Source of the DNA: a virus
Strand: one strand, 5' to 3'
Virus record (IMG/VR): IMGVR_UViG_3300047483_000048
Span: 1-29,545 of that record
Length of the DNA: 29,545 nucleotides
Within the stretch, counting starts at the first letter, position 1; every line of letters starts with the position of its first letter. The notes under the pieces were generated by a model that saw only the letters and a list, made by a program, of their open reading frames with translations, had not been told where the DNA came from and made no database searches. Below are positions 22,105 through 28,255 of the stretch, in pieces. A program made the position numbers and the translations under genes.

Positions 22105-22588
22105 GCCAATCCGCTTCAATCATAAATATTGTCTAAAAGACGAATGTGTCCGTGCTTTTGTAGCTGAAGCCAAAGAGAAGATGTGGAAGCAGACTAAAGT
22201 CAAGATGAAGAACGACATAAAGACGAACTCTGATTGGCTAAAAGAAGCTCAAGTAGTATTCAACCGATACATCCGTGAACGTGATAAAGGACTAAACTGC
22301 ATCAGTTGCGGAAAGAAACCTCTGAAAAAAAATTGCGGTCACTTCTACAGTCAAGGTGGACACGCTAATGTTCGATTTGATGAAGACAACTGCCATCTTC
22401 AATGTGAGCATTGCAATACTTTCCTGAGTGGTAATCTACTAAACTACCGAGAAGGTCTCTTAAAACGCATCGGAGAGGCTAAATTGGACGCTTTAAGTCA
22501 ACGTGCTAACGAAACACGGAAGTACACAAACGATGAACTGCAAGAATTGATAAAAAAATATAAAAAAAAGATTACTGAATTGAATTAA
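22064..22588 (+). CDS. ninG: NinG (Rap) recombination protein
   Basis: A 174-residue protein matching the NinG/Rap family of recombination endonucleases that act on branched DNA. N-terminal zinc ligands CKNC (about 6-9), YCLKDEC; central RYIRERDKGLNCISCGKKPL, CGHFYSQGGHANVRFDEDN, CHLQCEHCNTFLSGN, then YREGLLKRIGEAK. This is the known layout of lambda NinG: Cys-rich N-terminus, HNH-like core and basic end. It pairs functionally with ERF and the YqaJ-type exonuclease downstream. An alternative start is the ATG at 22073. An AACACGGA word lies at about 22514. Confidence 0.9.
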   Translation: MKIMRCKNCKEKFEPIRFNHKYCLKDECVRAFVAEAKEKMWKQTKVKMKNDIKTNSDWLKEAQVVFNRYIRERDKGLNCISCGKKPLKKNCGHFYSQGGHANVRFDEDNCHLQCEHCNTFLSGNLLNYREGLLKRIGEAKLDALSQRANETRKYTNDELQELIKKYKKKITELN

Positions 22589-22592
22589 TTTA

Positions 22593-22600
22593 TATCTTTG
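22593..22600 (+). promoter_or_regulatory. -7 box TATCTTTG before the ERF gene
   Basis: TAnnTTTG box 24 bp before the ERF start, in an A/T-rich leader of 35 bp that ends in ACGCT-ATG like the first early gene. A -33 TTG at the usual spacing was not seen. Candidate internal promoter for the recombination operon. Confidence 0.4.
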
Positions 22601-22623
22601 TCTAAACTTTTAATTTTTACGCT

Positions 22624-23151
22624 ATGAAGAATCTATTTAAATCGTTGGCATCGTTCCAACAAGAAGTGCCTGTCATTCACAAGGCAACGCAAGGTTACGG
22701 TTACTCTTATGCAGACCTACCTAAAATCTTTGAAGTAATCAATCCGCTTTTAGCTAAACACGGACTTGGCTTCACTCAAAACATCTTTACAAAGGATGGA
22801 GAGACTCGCTTAGAAACAATGATTTTCCACGTTGAGACAGGAGAGAATATGACAAGCGCAGTAGCTATTCCTTACGTTCAGTTGAAAGGTATGAATGATT
22901 TTCAGTCCTTCGGTTCGGGCGTGACCTACTACCGCAGGTATGCCATCTCGGCTGCTCTTTCGCTTGTGACGGATAAAGATACCGATGCTGCCGGTGAGCA
23001 AGTTAAAACTGAGAAAGCTAAACCTGCCATAGACCAAAAGCGTTTTAGCGCAGCAGTACAAGCCATTGCCAAAGGCGAATACACTCGTGAGAAGCTCGAA
23101 GCATCGTTTGCATTAACTGAAGGTCAAATAGATATTCTTAACGCACTATGA
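22624..23151 (+). CDS. ERF-family single-strand annealing protein
   Basis: A 175-residue protein. Visible: ATQGYGYSYADLPKIFEVIN, a core β-sheet with LAKHGLGFTQNIF, and the diagnostic GSGVTYYRRYAISAALSLVT (about 97-116), followed by a variable Lys/Ala-rich C-terminus. These are hallmarks of the ERF family (P22 Erf-like) of ring-forming annealases that pair single strands in phage recombination. It overlaps the exonuclease gene by 4 bp, forming the usual annealase-exonuclease pair. Confidence 0.9.
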   Translation: MKNLFKSLASFQQEVPVIHKATQGYGYSYADLPKIFEVINPLLAKHGLGFTQNIFTKDGETRLETMIFHVETGENMTSAVAIPYVQLKGMNDFQSFGSGVTYYRRYAISAALSLVTDKDTDAAGEQVKTEKAKPAIDQKRFSAAVQAIAKGEYTREKLEASFALTEGQIDILNAL

Positions 23152-23828
23152 AGGCTCTCAAAATTAGGTGTTCTGCCATCGGGAAACTAATGGCTACACC
23201 TCGCTCTAAAAGCGAACTACTAAGCCAAACTGCAAAGACATACATTCACGAGTTAGTATTAGAACATAAATACGGTATCCGTAAGGAGTTTTCAAGCCGT
23301 TACACGGACAAAGGATTGCAAGTTGAAGATGAATCTATCTCGTTGGTCAATGATGTCTTAGACGTTAAATTTATTTACAAGAATGAAGAGTATTTTGAGA
23401 ACGATTGGATAACAGGAACACCTGACGTAAACACGGAAGATGTATTATTAGACGTGAAAAGCTCTTGGGATGCTACTACTTTTCCGTTTTTTGATACCGA
23501 GATACCTAACAAAGACTACTTTTATCAGCTTCAAGGATATATGTGGCTCACAGGAAAACAACAGTCAATGCTTTGTTACTGCCTTGTAGATACTCCTATC
23601 GAAATGGTAGAGGATGAAATCAGACGTGCGCATTGGAAGCTACACAAACTTGACGAGGATATGGATTTGCGTGAAGAAGTAGAGAGTAAGCATCAGTTTT
23701 CACACATACCAAAGAACCGAAGAGTCAAAGTTTTCTACGTACAAAAAGACGAACAAGTAATCGAGCAGATAAAATCTAAAATAGAAGATGCTCGTGAGTA
23801 TTACAACGCACTAATTCAAATGCTATGA
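23148..23828 (+). CDS. YqaJ-type PD-(D/E)XK exonuclease
   Basis: A 226-residue protein. Active-site elements of lambda-exonuclease/YqaJ-like nucleases: GLQVEDESISL (Glu60), ITGTPDV (Asp93) and VLLDVKSSW (Asp102-x-Lys104), then DYFYQLQGYMWLTG, a conserved QLQGY helix. It would resect DNA ends 5'-to-3' to make the single strands that ERF anneals. Length is slightly short for YqaJ. Overlaps the ERF gene by 4 bp and the next gene by 4 bp. Confidence 0.85.
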   Translation: MKALKIRCSAIGKLMATPRSKSELLSQTAKTYIHELVLEHKYGIRKEFSSRYTDKGLQVEDESISLVNDVLDVKFIYKNEEYFENDWITGTPDVNTEDVLLDVKSSWDATTFPFFDTEIPNKDYFYQLQGYMWLTGKQQSMLCYCLVDTPIEMVEDEIRRAHWKLHKLDEDMDLREEVESKHQFSHIPKNRRVKVFYVQKDEQVIEQIKSKIEDAREYYNALIQML

Positions 23829-24016
23829 AAGAATTTATGGTAAAGGAACTTCTTGATAGATACGAGAAGTCAATACAGGAAGCCACATACTACAAAGCAA
23901 GGGTAAATAGACACGAAGACGATTTACGAAAGGCTAATAGAGAAGCTCAGCAATTAAGAGTAAACATTCATTTGCTTGAAGCTAAGATTGAGGAACTACA
24001 AAAAGACGAACAATGA
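23825..24016 (+). CDS. 63-aa coiled-coil protein
   Basis: ATGA overlap with the exonuclease gene. Entire protein is an amphipathic, charged coiled coil (ELLDRYEKSIQEATYYKARV, AQQLRVNIHLLEAKIEELQK). Probably a small accessory factor of the recombination module; no function known. Contains one AACACGAA-like word (GACACGAA). Confidence 0.6.
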   Translation: MKEFMVKELLDRYEKSIQEATYYKARVNRHEDDLRKANREAQQLRVNIHLLEAKIEELQKDEQ

Positions 24017-24222
24017 AAATAGAACTAACAACAAAAGAGCTTCAATCAATGGTAAGGGGAAGGTCTCCTTATTATGACGCATTTAATCATCCATTAGTTA
24101 AGAAAGCAGGTCATTCATTTTGTGAACCTTATGGTAGCACGAGTTGGAGTAATTTAGATAATCTTACTGATGAGGAACTTTACGAATTGTATTTAATAAA
24201 TAAAAATAGTTGGAAAAGATGA
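24013..24222 (+). CDS. 69-aa hypothetical protein
   Basis: ATGA overlap with the preceding gene. Begins MKIELTTKELQSMVRGRSPY, then AFNHPLVKKAGHSFCEP and a helical end LTDEELYELYLINKNSWKR. No membrane segment. Function unknown; the spacing of conserved aromatic/Gly residues looks like a small folded domain. Confidence 0.55.
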   Translation: MKIELTTKELQSMVRGRSPYYDAFNHPLVKKAGHSFCEPYGSTSWSNLDNLTDEELYELYLINKNSWKR

Positions 24223-24521
24223 ACCAAGAAGTAAAAGACCAAGTAGTTTTAGCCGTGATGGCGAAATATGCTGAACGCTCTGCAACAGGATTACGAAAAT
24301 ACGGAACTACATTAGACCGAGAAGACCTAACTATCTTTGATTGGATAAATCACGCTCAGGAGGAGGCTATGGATTTCACTTTGTACCTTGAAAGAATTCG
24401 TAAAGAGATAAGCCTTGAGAAAGTTAAGAGCTTCAGCGAAGGCTACCGAGAAGCAATTAACAACCAAAAAGGCTGCGCGTGCTATGGCAGTAACTCAATG
24501 CACGAATGCAATTGTAAATAA
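24219..24521 (+). CDS. MazG-like nucleotide pyrophosphohydrolase candidate
   Basis: I chose ATG 24219 (MNQEVKDQVVLAVMAKYAER), in ATGA overlap, over the TTG at 24210. The 100-residue product is helical with SATGLRKYGTTLDREDL, DWINHAQEEAMDFTLYLERI containing an EExxD element typical of all-alpha NTP pyrophosphohydrolases. A Cys-rich tail (CACYGSNSMHECNC) follows. Phage proteins with KYG-TLDR-DL-W--H--EE--D usually belong to that superfamily. The Cys tail is unusual. Could sanitize dNTP pools or interfere with ppGpp signalling; not demonstrated. Confidence 0.5.
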   Translation: MNQEVKDQVVLAVMAKYAERSATGLRKYGTTLDREDLTIFDWINHAQEEAMDFTLYLERIRKEISLEKVKSFSEGYREAINNQKGCACYGSNSMHECNCK

Positions 24522-24553
24522 ACACGAACTAAATAAATCAGAATAAGATGGAA
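24520..24553 (+). repeat. 34-nt exact repeat, copy A (intergenic)
   Basis: Identical over 34 nt to 25165-25198. Starts with AAACACGAAC and ends in the AAATCAGAATAAG-ATGG start region of the next gene. In this copy nearly all of it is non-coding: it follows the TAA stop at 24519-24521. Confidence 0.85.
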
Positions 24554-24745
24554 CTATTCAAAAGTAAATGGGGTCAATGGATAGACCTATCAACTGCGGG
24601 GTATATGGGGTATAAGTATTTGCTTCAAGCAAGAAGACATAAAGACGGAAGAATACAATACAGAGTAGAAAAAAGTCAAGATAGTTACACTTGCAACATC
24701 CCAACACTTGAACAATTACAAAAAGTAACCTTTAAATCAAAATAA
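24548..24745 (+). CDS. 65-aa hypothetical protein
   Basis: First gene of the linker-punctuated array. Sequence MELFKSKWGQWIDLSTAGYM, β-rich with aromatic residues, then YRVEKSQDSYTCNIPTLEQL and a Lys end FKSK formed by the linker sequence. No membrane segment, no motif. Function unknown. Confidence 0.55.
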   Translation: MELFKSKWGQWIDLSTAGYMGYKYLLQARRHKDGRIQYRVEKSQDSYTCNIPTLEQLQKVTFKSK

Positions 24746-24749
24746 AATT

Positions 24750-24953
24750 ATGAGTTGGATAGAAGATAATTTAGATTGGAAAATTTTAGAAGATTATATG
24801 AACCCAAAAGAAGAAATCATAGAAGATGTTACAAAAAAAGAAATATTAGATGTTTTATATGAAATAAGCACATTAGTTTCAGATGACATAGAATTTTCTA
24901 AAGAACTTAATGAAAAGTTTAAAAGAGTTGAAAAATATTTAGAATCAGAATAA
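24750..24953 (+). CDS. 67-aa acidic hypothetical protein
   Basis: Starts with linker ATG 24750 (MSWIEDNLDWKILEDYMNPK). Strongly acidic, all-helical (EEIIEDVTKKEILDVLYEI), ends YLESE where the next linker provides its last codons. AT-rich codons. No known domain; acidic charge could imply protein or DNA mimicry but this is speculative. Confidence 0.55.
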   Translation: MSWIEDNLDWKILEDYMNPKEEIIEDVTKKEILDVLYEISTLVSDDIEFSKELNEKFKRVEKYLESE

Positions 24954-24954
24954 G

Positions 24955-25191
24955 ATGAACAAATGGGATAAATTAAACAAAGAATTTGATGAGGCTTTGG
25001 ATTCTATGACTTCAGAAGATTGGAAGAGTTGGTATGAAAGATTCAAACAAAAACAAATAAATAAAAATAAGATGGGACTAATCAAAGATAAAGCCGATAG
25101 CCTAAAAAATGAACCTTATCATAAGAGGTTAAGAAGGTGGCTAAAGTTTAAACTATGGGTATGGAAACACGAACTAAATAAATCAGAATAA
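24955..25191 (+). CDS. 78-aa basic helical hypothetical protein
   Basis: ATG 24955 follows linker copy 3. Acidic N-terminus (KWDKLNKEFDEALDSMTSED), then a basic helical part (GLIKDKADSLKNEP, KRLRRWLKFKLWVWKHELNK). The last codons KHELNKSE and the stop are encoded by repeat copy B, so part of the repeat is translated here. Function unknown. Confidence 0.5.
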   Translation: MNKWDKLNKEFDEALDSMTSEDWKSWYERFKQKQINKNKMGLIKDKADSLKNEPYHKRLRRWLKFKLWVWKHELNKSE

Positions 25192-25198
25192 GATGGAA
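25165..25198 (+). repeat. 34-nt exact repeat, copy B (mostly coding)
   Basis: Identical to 24520-24553. Here the first 27 nt encode the C-terminal KHELNKSE and stop of the preceding gene; in copy A the same DNA is not translated. This points to recent duplication or selection on the nucleotide sequence. Confidence 0.85.
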
Positions 25199-25423
25199 AA
25201 AGAATTAACAGCAGTAGAATGGTTTGCAAAGCAAGTATTAAGTGCAAGGCAACTTGGTTTTATTTCAAATGAAAAGTTCAATGAACTTCTTGACCAAGCC
25301 AAAAAAATGGAGAAGCAAGATAAATTTAAGGAGTACGATGAAGGATATGACCTTGGATTAAATCACGGCAGACAAATTCATCGTGGAGGATTTAGAGGTG
25401 CAGATGGACCAATACTAAAGTAA
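25193..25423 (+). CDS. 76-aa hypothetical protein
   Basis: Starts with linker ATG 25193 (MEKELTAVEWFAKQVLSARQ). Helical N-terminus with FISNEKFNELLDQAKKMEKQ, then YDLGLNHGRQIHRGGFRGAD, a Gly/Arg/His-rich end. Phages of Bacteroidota often carry small proteins starting MTAVEWF.QQL, but no function is known to me. Confidence 0.55.
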   Translation: MEKELTAVEWFAKQVLSARQLGFISNEKFNELLDQAKKMEKQDKFKEYDEGYDLGLNHGRQIHRGGFRGADGPILK

Positions 25424-25446
25424 AGAATTATATAAATTACAAAAAG

Positions 25447-25536
25447 ATGGAAGTAGATATATTTTTGCTACCGATAATTATGTTTTCAGGTGGTGTTTTA
25501 GTAGGTATTATGATAGGAACAAATAAACCAAAATAA
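25447..25536 (+). CDS. 29-aa membrane mini-protein
   Basis: ATG 25447 to TAA 25534-25536. Product MEVDIFLLPIIMFSGGVLVG plus IMIGTNKPK is one hydrophobic helix with a short basic tail, the typical layout of a single-span phage microprotein. AT-rich with an A-rich leader (AAAAAG-ATGG). No linker copy precedes it. Confidence 0.45.
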   Translation: MEVDIFLLPIIMFSGGVLVGIMIGTNKPK

Positions 25537-25537
25537 T

Positions 25538-25648
25538 ATGAAATATACATTTTTAATATTACCTCTTTTTGCTTTTAGCAAGTACAATGATGGCTCAAAA
25601 GAAATAACTTTTGGGTGGTTTAAAAAGACTTGGACTTTAAAATTCTAA
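25538..25648 (+). CDS. 36-aa small basic protein
   Basis: ATG 25538 directly after the preceding stop. MKYTFLILPLFAFSKYNDGS has a hydrophobic N-terminus resembling a signal or membrane anchor, followed by a basic, aromatic end (GWFKKTWTLKF). Followed by linker copy 5. Supported by array context only. Confidence 0.4.
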   Translation: MKYTFLILPLFAFSKYNDGSKEITFGWFKKTWTLKF

Positions 25649-25666
25649 CCTTTAAATCAGAATAAA

Positions 25667-25756
25667 ATGGAAAGAAACTATATTATCAAAGTAAGTGGTC
25701 AATATGTGGTTTTAACAGAAGGTCAGTATGAACAGTATTTAATTTATGGTATTTAA
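25667..25756 (+). CDS. 29-aa mini-protein
   Basis: ATG 25667 within linker copy 5, stop TAA 25754-25756 within linker copy 6. MERNYIIKVSGQYVVLTEGQ plus YEQYLIYGI is a β-hairpin-like Tyr-rich peptide. It is bounded on both sides by linkers, which supports it as an array unit. Confidence 0.45.
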   Translation: MERNYIIKVSGQYVVLTEGQYEQYLIYGI

Positions 25757-25767
25757 ATCAGAATAAG

Positions 25768-26013
25768 ATGACACCAAAAGAAAAAGCAAAACAAATACAC
25801 AGCACGCATTATTATGCAATATCTTCAGATGGTTCGTACTCATTTGAAATAGCAAAAGAATGTGCATTGATTTCAGTTAATGAGATAATGAAAGCACCGT
25901 TTGAAAATAGTTACTTGGAATTAGTTCCAGATGACGCACCAGATTCTGATTGGTATTGGGATAAATTCAGAGAATATTGGGAGGAAGTAAAATACGAAAT
26001 AAATAACCTTTAA
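25768..26013 (+). CDS. 81-aa hypothetical protein, conserved-looking in Bacteroidota phages
   Basis: Starts at linker ATG 25768: MTPKEKAKQIHSTHYYAISS, then EIAKECALISVNEIMKAP and a Trp/Tyr/Asp-rich end (DDAPDSDWYWDKFREYWEEV). The layout 'KEKAKQ...AKECALISVNEI...FREYWEEVK' is a pattern I associate with small phage proteins of this host group. Function unknown. Confidence 0.6.
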   Translation: MTPKEKAKQIHSTHYYAISSDGSYSFEIAKECALISVNEIMKAPFENSYLELVPDDAPDSDWYWDKFREYWEEVKYEINNL

Positions 26014-26024
26014 ATCAGAATAAG

Positions 26025-26252
26025 ATGAAAGTAACCATAGAATACGATGACAAAGACGAAGCAATCCAAGCGTTAAACGCTGAGAAATGGCAAGGTGCAA
26101 TGTGGAAGCTTGACCAAGAGTTGCGAGGGATATTAAAACACGGATACATCGGAAACCAAGAAGCTACCGACTGCGAGTTTTTAGTGTACACCAAATGCCG
26201 TAAGATGTTACGTGAAGCAATGGAAGACAACGACATAACCTTTGACATATGA
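26025..26252 (+). CDS. 75-aa hypothetical protein
   Basis: Starts at linker ATG 26025: MKVTIEYDDKDEAIQALNAE, a β-strand then helices (WKLDQELRGILKHGYI, CRKMLREAMEDNDITFDI). Such small α/β proteins are frequent next to recombination genes in phages. Ends with an ATGA overlap with the next gene. AACACGGA word at about 26139 (coding KHG). Confidence 0.6.
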   Translation: MKVTIEYDDKDEAIQALNAEKWQGAMWKLDQELRGILKHGYIGNQEATDCEFLVYTKCRKMLREAMEDNDITFDI

Positions 26253-26350
26253 AACAAGACGACAACGAATACCTTGCAGCAATCAGCACGATGATACTGG
26301 TAACAGCTATCGCAATTATTTTAGTAATCAATTTAATCTATAATTTATAA
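26249..26350 (+). CDS. 33-aa single-span membrane mini-protein
   Basis: ATG 26249 (ATGA overlap), stop TAA 26348-26350 overlapping the next ATG. Product MKQDDNEYLAAISTMILVTA plus IAIILVINLIYNL: charged N-terminus and one hydrophobic helix. Overlaps on both sides support it. Function unknown. Confidence 0.5.
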   Translation: MKQDDNEYLAAISTMILVTAIAIILVINLIYNL

Positions 26351-26586
26351 TGGAAACAAAGAACAACGCGGGTGCAATCTTTAAGAACACGAACAAGAAA
26401 GCTGACAACCATCCTGACTACAAAGGAAAGGTAAACGTAAACGGAAAAGAGATGGAAGTAGCTCTTTGGGTAAAGCAAGGCAAAGCAGGTAGTTTCTTCT
26501 CAGCATCATTCAGCGAGCCGTATGTAGCACCGACTGAAGAGAGAAGACCGATTGGAGATAGTATTGATTACGACCTTCCTTTTTAG
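26350..26586 (+). CDS. Small protein with SSB-like acidic C-terminal tip
   Basis: A 78-residue protein. The middle is a small β domain: NAGAIFKNTNKKADNHPDYK, GKVNVNGKEMEVALWVKQGK, FFSASFSEPYVAP, resembling the short all-β nucleic-acid-associated proteins (DUF736/SSB-like) of phages. The C-terminus is ...GDSIDYDLPF, which matches the acidic tip of bacterial single-strand DNA-binding proteins (DDLPF in Bacteroidota) that recruits partner proteins. Thus an SSB-like role or mimicry of the SSB tip is likely; it is much shorter than usual SSB. Start shares a base with the preceding TAA. Confidence 0.6.
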   Translation: METKNNAGAIFKNTNKKADNHPDYKGKVNVNGKEMEVALWVKQGKAGSFFSASFSEPYVAPTEERRPIGDSIDYDLPF

Positions 26587-26587
26587 T

Positions 26588-26809
26588 ATGTACATTGACG
26601 ATGATACACTCCGAAAGCAACTGAATAGGATATTGTATACAAAAACACGAAACCAAATAGTCCAAGAGATAAAAGCCAAAGGACTAAAGATGCACCAGTT
26701 TCAGTTAAACAACTTCCTACAAGGTAAAGACGTAACCTTATCAACCTTACACAAGATAGATAACTACGTCACGAGAGAGATTTACTTAAACAACTTAGAG
26801 CCACTTTAA
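26588..26809 (+). CDS. 73-aa HTH-like hypothetical protein
   Basis: I chose ATG 26588 (MYIDDDTLRKQLNRILYTKT), just after the preceding stop, not the upstream in-frame ATG at 26552. QIVQEIKAKGLKMHQFQLNN, FLQGKDVTLSTLHKIDNYVT fits an XRE-like four-helix DNA-binding fold, though the recognition helix is only loosely matched. Possibly a repressor or regulator of late genes. Its stop codon lies inside the terminator loop. Confidence 0.6.
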   Translation: MYIDDDTLRKQLNRILYTKTRNQIVQEIKAKGLKMHQFQLNNFLQGKDVTLSTLHKIDNYVTREIYLNNLEPL

Positions 26810-26823
26810 CAGGTGGCTTTTTT
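26799..26823 (+). terminator. Intrinsic terminator of the early gene block
   Basis: AGCCAC (26799-26804) pairs with GTGGCT (26813-26818), loop of 8 nt containing the TAA stop, six T. It ends the long early operon just before the sigma gene. Confidence 0.85.
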
Positions 26824-26829
26824 AATTTA

Positions 26830-26860
26830 TTTGTGTGATTAGAAATTAGTCTTATATTTG
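26830..26860 (+). promoter_or_regulatory. Bacteroidota-type promoter for the sigma gene
   Basis: -33 TTTG (26830-26833), 19-bp spacer, -7 TATATTTG (26853-26860); matches the known σABfr consensus of Bacteroidota (TTTG, TAnnTTTG). 15 bp upstream of ATG 26876. Host RNA polymerase should start here. Confidence 0.85.
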
Positions 26861-26875
26861 TTTAGAATTTAACCA

Positions 26876-27403
26876 ATGGATGCACTCAAAATATTAGCAG
26901 ACCACCACAAAGAATGGGTAAAGATTGTCCGTTCATTTGGAGAGCAAGACCTTGCAGAAGATGTAGTGCAAGACGTTTACCTCAGAATAGTCAAGTACAA
27001 CTACGAGGAGAAGATACTCAAAGACGGAAAGCCAAACATTGCATTGATGTGGATGATGCTTCGCAACCGAGCATTCGAAATAAACAAAACGGGCAGCGTT
27101 CAGTTTCTATCTTTAGACGAAGTAAGAGGAGTAGCAGATGCGGAGTCAGAGTTAGAAAAACACGAAGCCTTAGAACGCATACATTTAAAGATACAGGAAG
27201 AGATGGATAATTGGCATTGGTACGATTCAATGTTGTTTAAAGTCTACAAGGAAGGTAACGCATCAATGAGAGACATAGCTAAAGACTCAGGCATCTCACT
27301 CACTTCGATTTTTAACACGCTAAAGAACTGCAAGGAAAGATTGAAGGAAGAAGTCGGAGAAGACTATACTGATTTTACAAACCAAGATTACGATTTAATA
27401 TAA
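26876..27403 (+). CDS. Phage-encoded RNA polymerase sigma factor (ECF-like)
   Basis: A 175-residue protein. Region 2-like part: FGEQDLAEDVVQDVYLRIVK (about 21-40) with AEDVVQDVYLR as in region 2.2, then WMMLRNRAFEINKTG; region 4-like part: GNASMRDIAKDSGISLTSIF followed by NTLKNCKERL (about 127-156), a helix-turn-helix. Short linker between, hence ECF-like. It probably redirects the host polymerase to late promoters for head/tail/lysis genes. It is expressed from a host-type promoter and lies upstream of the terminase genes, an arrangement typical of a late switch. LEKHEALER overlaps an AACACGAA word. Confidence 0.8.
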   Translation: MDALKILADHHKEWVKIVRSFGEQDLAEDVVQDVYLRIVKYNYEEKILKDGKPNIALMWMMLRNRAFEINKTGSVQFLSLDEVRGVADAESELEKHEALERIHLKIQEEMDNWHWYDSMLFKVYKEGNASMRDIAKDSGISLTSIFNTLKNCKERLKEEVGEDYTDFTNQDYDLI

Positions 27404-27408
27404 CTAAA

Positions 27409-27783
27409 ATGGCAAAAACACGAACACCAAGAAAAAAAGCAGAAGGCTTAGGAGATACAGTAGCAAATGTATTAGAAGCAACAGGAATAGCTAAGGTAGC
27501 TAAATTCGTATTAGGCGAAGATTGTAACTGCGAAGAGCGCAAGCAGAAACTCAACGAGTGGTTTCCATACCGCAAACCTGAGTGCCTAACTGAAGAGGAA
27601 TACAACTGGCTTACGGAAACACGAATCCTTGAAAAAGACGATTTCAAAATGATGGAAGTAACAAGAGTAAGAGAAATCTACTCAAGAGTAATGAAGATAC
27701 GTTTAGAGCCGTCATCTTGCGCTTCTTGCTTTAGAGAGATTGTATTTAACCTAAGAAAGATTTACCAAGCATACGAAGCCTAA
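27409..27783 (+). CDS. Conserved Cys-containing hypothetical protein
   Basis: A 124-residue protein. Basic N-terminus (MAKTRTPRKKAEGLGDTVAN), then LGEDCNCEERKQKLNEWFPY, PECLTEEEYNWL, and SSCASCFREIVFNLRKIYQA. Cysteine pairs C-x-C and C-x-x-C could bind zinc. I recognise the layout 'DC.C..RK.KLN..FPY..P.CL...EY' from Bacteroidota phages, always unassigned. It lies between sigma and terminase genes, so a transcription or packaging accessory role is possible. The second and fourth-sixth codons overlap an AACACGAA word. Confidence 0.65.
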   Translation: MAKTRTPRKKAEGLGDTVANVLEATGIAKVAKFVLGEDCNCEERKQKLNEWFPYRKPECLTEEEYNWLTETRILEKDDFKMMEVTRVREIYSRVMKIRLEPSSCASCFREIVFNLRKIYQAYEA

Positions 27784-27799
27784 CTAAACACGGACACCA

Positions 27800-28255
27800 A
27801 TGGCAAAAGTAGGAAGACCAAGAAACGTAGAAACACCTGAAGAAATGTACAAACTATTCAAGGAGTATAAAACATACGTCAAAGACAATCCAAGATACAA
27901 GTACACACTAAACCAAAGAAGCGGAGAAATGGTTGCAGAACCTCTCGAAGTCCCTTTGTCACTCGAAGGCTTTGAGGTCTACATCTATCAAAAGAAAGGC
28001 TTTTTTATTGAGCAGTATTTTAAGAATCAAGGAGAGATTTACAATGAGTTTGTTCCTATCTGCTCATATATAAAGCGAGAAATACGCACCGACCAAATCA
28101 ACGGAGGTATGGTAGGTCAGTACAACGCATCAATCACACAACGTTTAAACGGACTAACTGAGAAGACTGAAACGACTGTCACAATGGAGATGCCTTTATT
28201 CCCTGACGAACCAAAAGCAATAGACGCAGATGTTCAAACGAACTACCTCGATTAA
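27800..28255 (+). CDS. terS: Small terminase subunit
   Basis: A 151-residue protein: MAKVGRPRNVETPEEMYKLF, N-terminal helix-turn-helix region about 50-75 (VPLSLEGFEVYIYQKKGFFI), then YNEFVPICSYIKREIRTDQI, GGMVGQYNASITQRLNGLTE. Layout 'PLSLEGF...Y...F......I...I...Q...GG..GQYN..I...RLNGL' is that of small terminases, which recognise the packaging site. Its start follows an AACACGGA word at 27785-27792. It overlaps the large subunit by 26 bp, as in many pac/cos phages. DNA site not identified. Confidence 0.75.
   Translation: MAKVGRPRNVETPEEMYKLFKEYKTYVKDNPRYKYTLNQRSGEMVAEPLEVPLSLEGFEVYIYQKKGFFIEQYFKNQGEIYNEFVPICSYIKREIRTDQINGGMVGQYNASITQRLNGLTEKTETTVTMEMPLFPDEPKAIDADVQTNYLD

Larger units (their letters stand above)
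24535..26027 (+). repeat. Family of seven AAATCAGAATAAG-ATG linkers
   Basis: Seven near-identical sequences, each ending in the start codon of a gene: 24535-24550, 24734-24752 (AAATCAAAATAAAATTATG), 24942-24957 (GAATCAGAATAAGATG), 25180-25195, 25654-25669 (AAATCAGAATAAAATG), 25755-25770, 26012-26027. Consensus AAATCAGAATAAGATG, often preceded by CCTTT. In some copies the TAA inside (after CAGAA or CAAAA) is the stop of the upstream gene, in others the upstream stop lies in the preceding TTTAA, so the same DNA is read in different frames. Confidence 0.85.

Noticed and set aside
24520-26027. CRISPR array
   Set aside because: The repeated linkers are too short, unevenly spaced and each flank complete genes.
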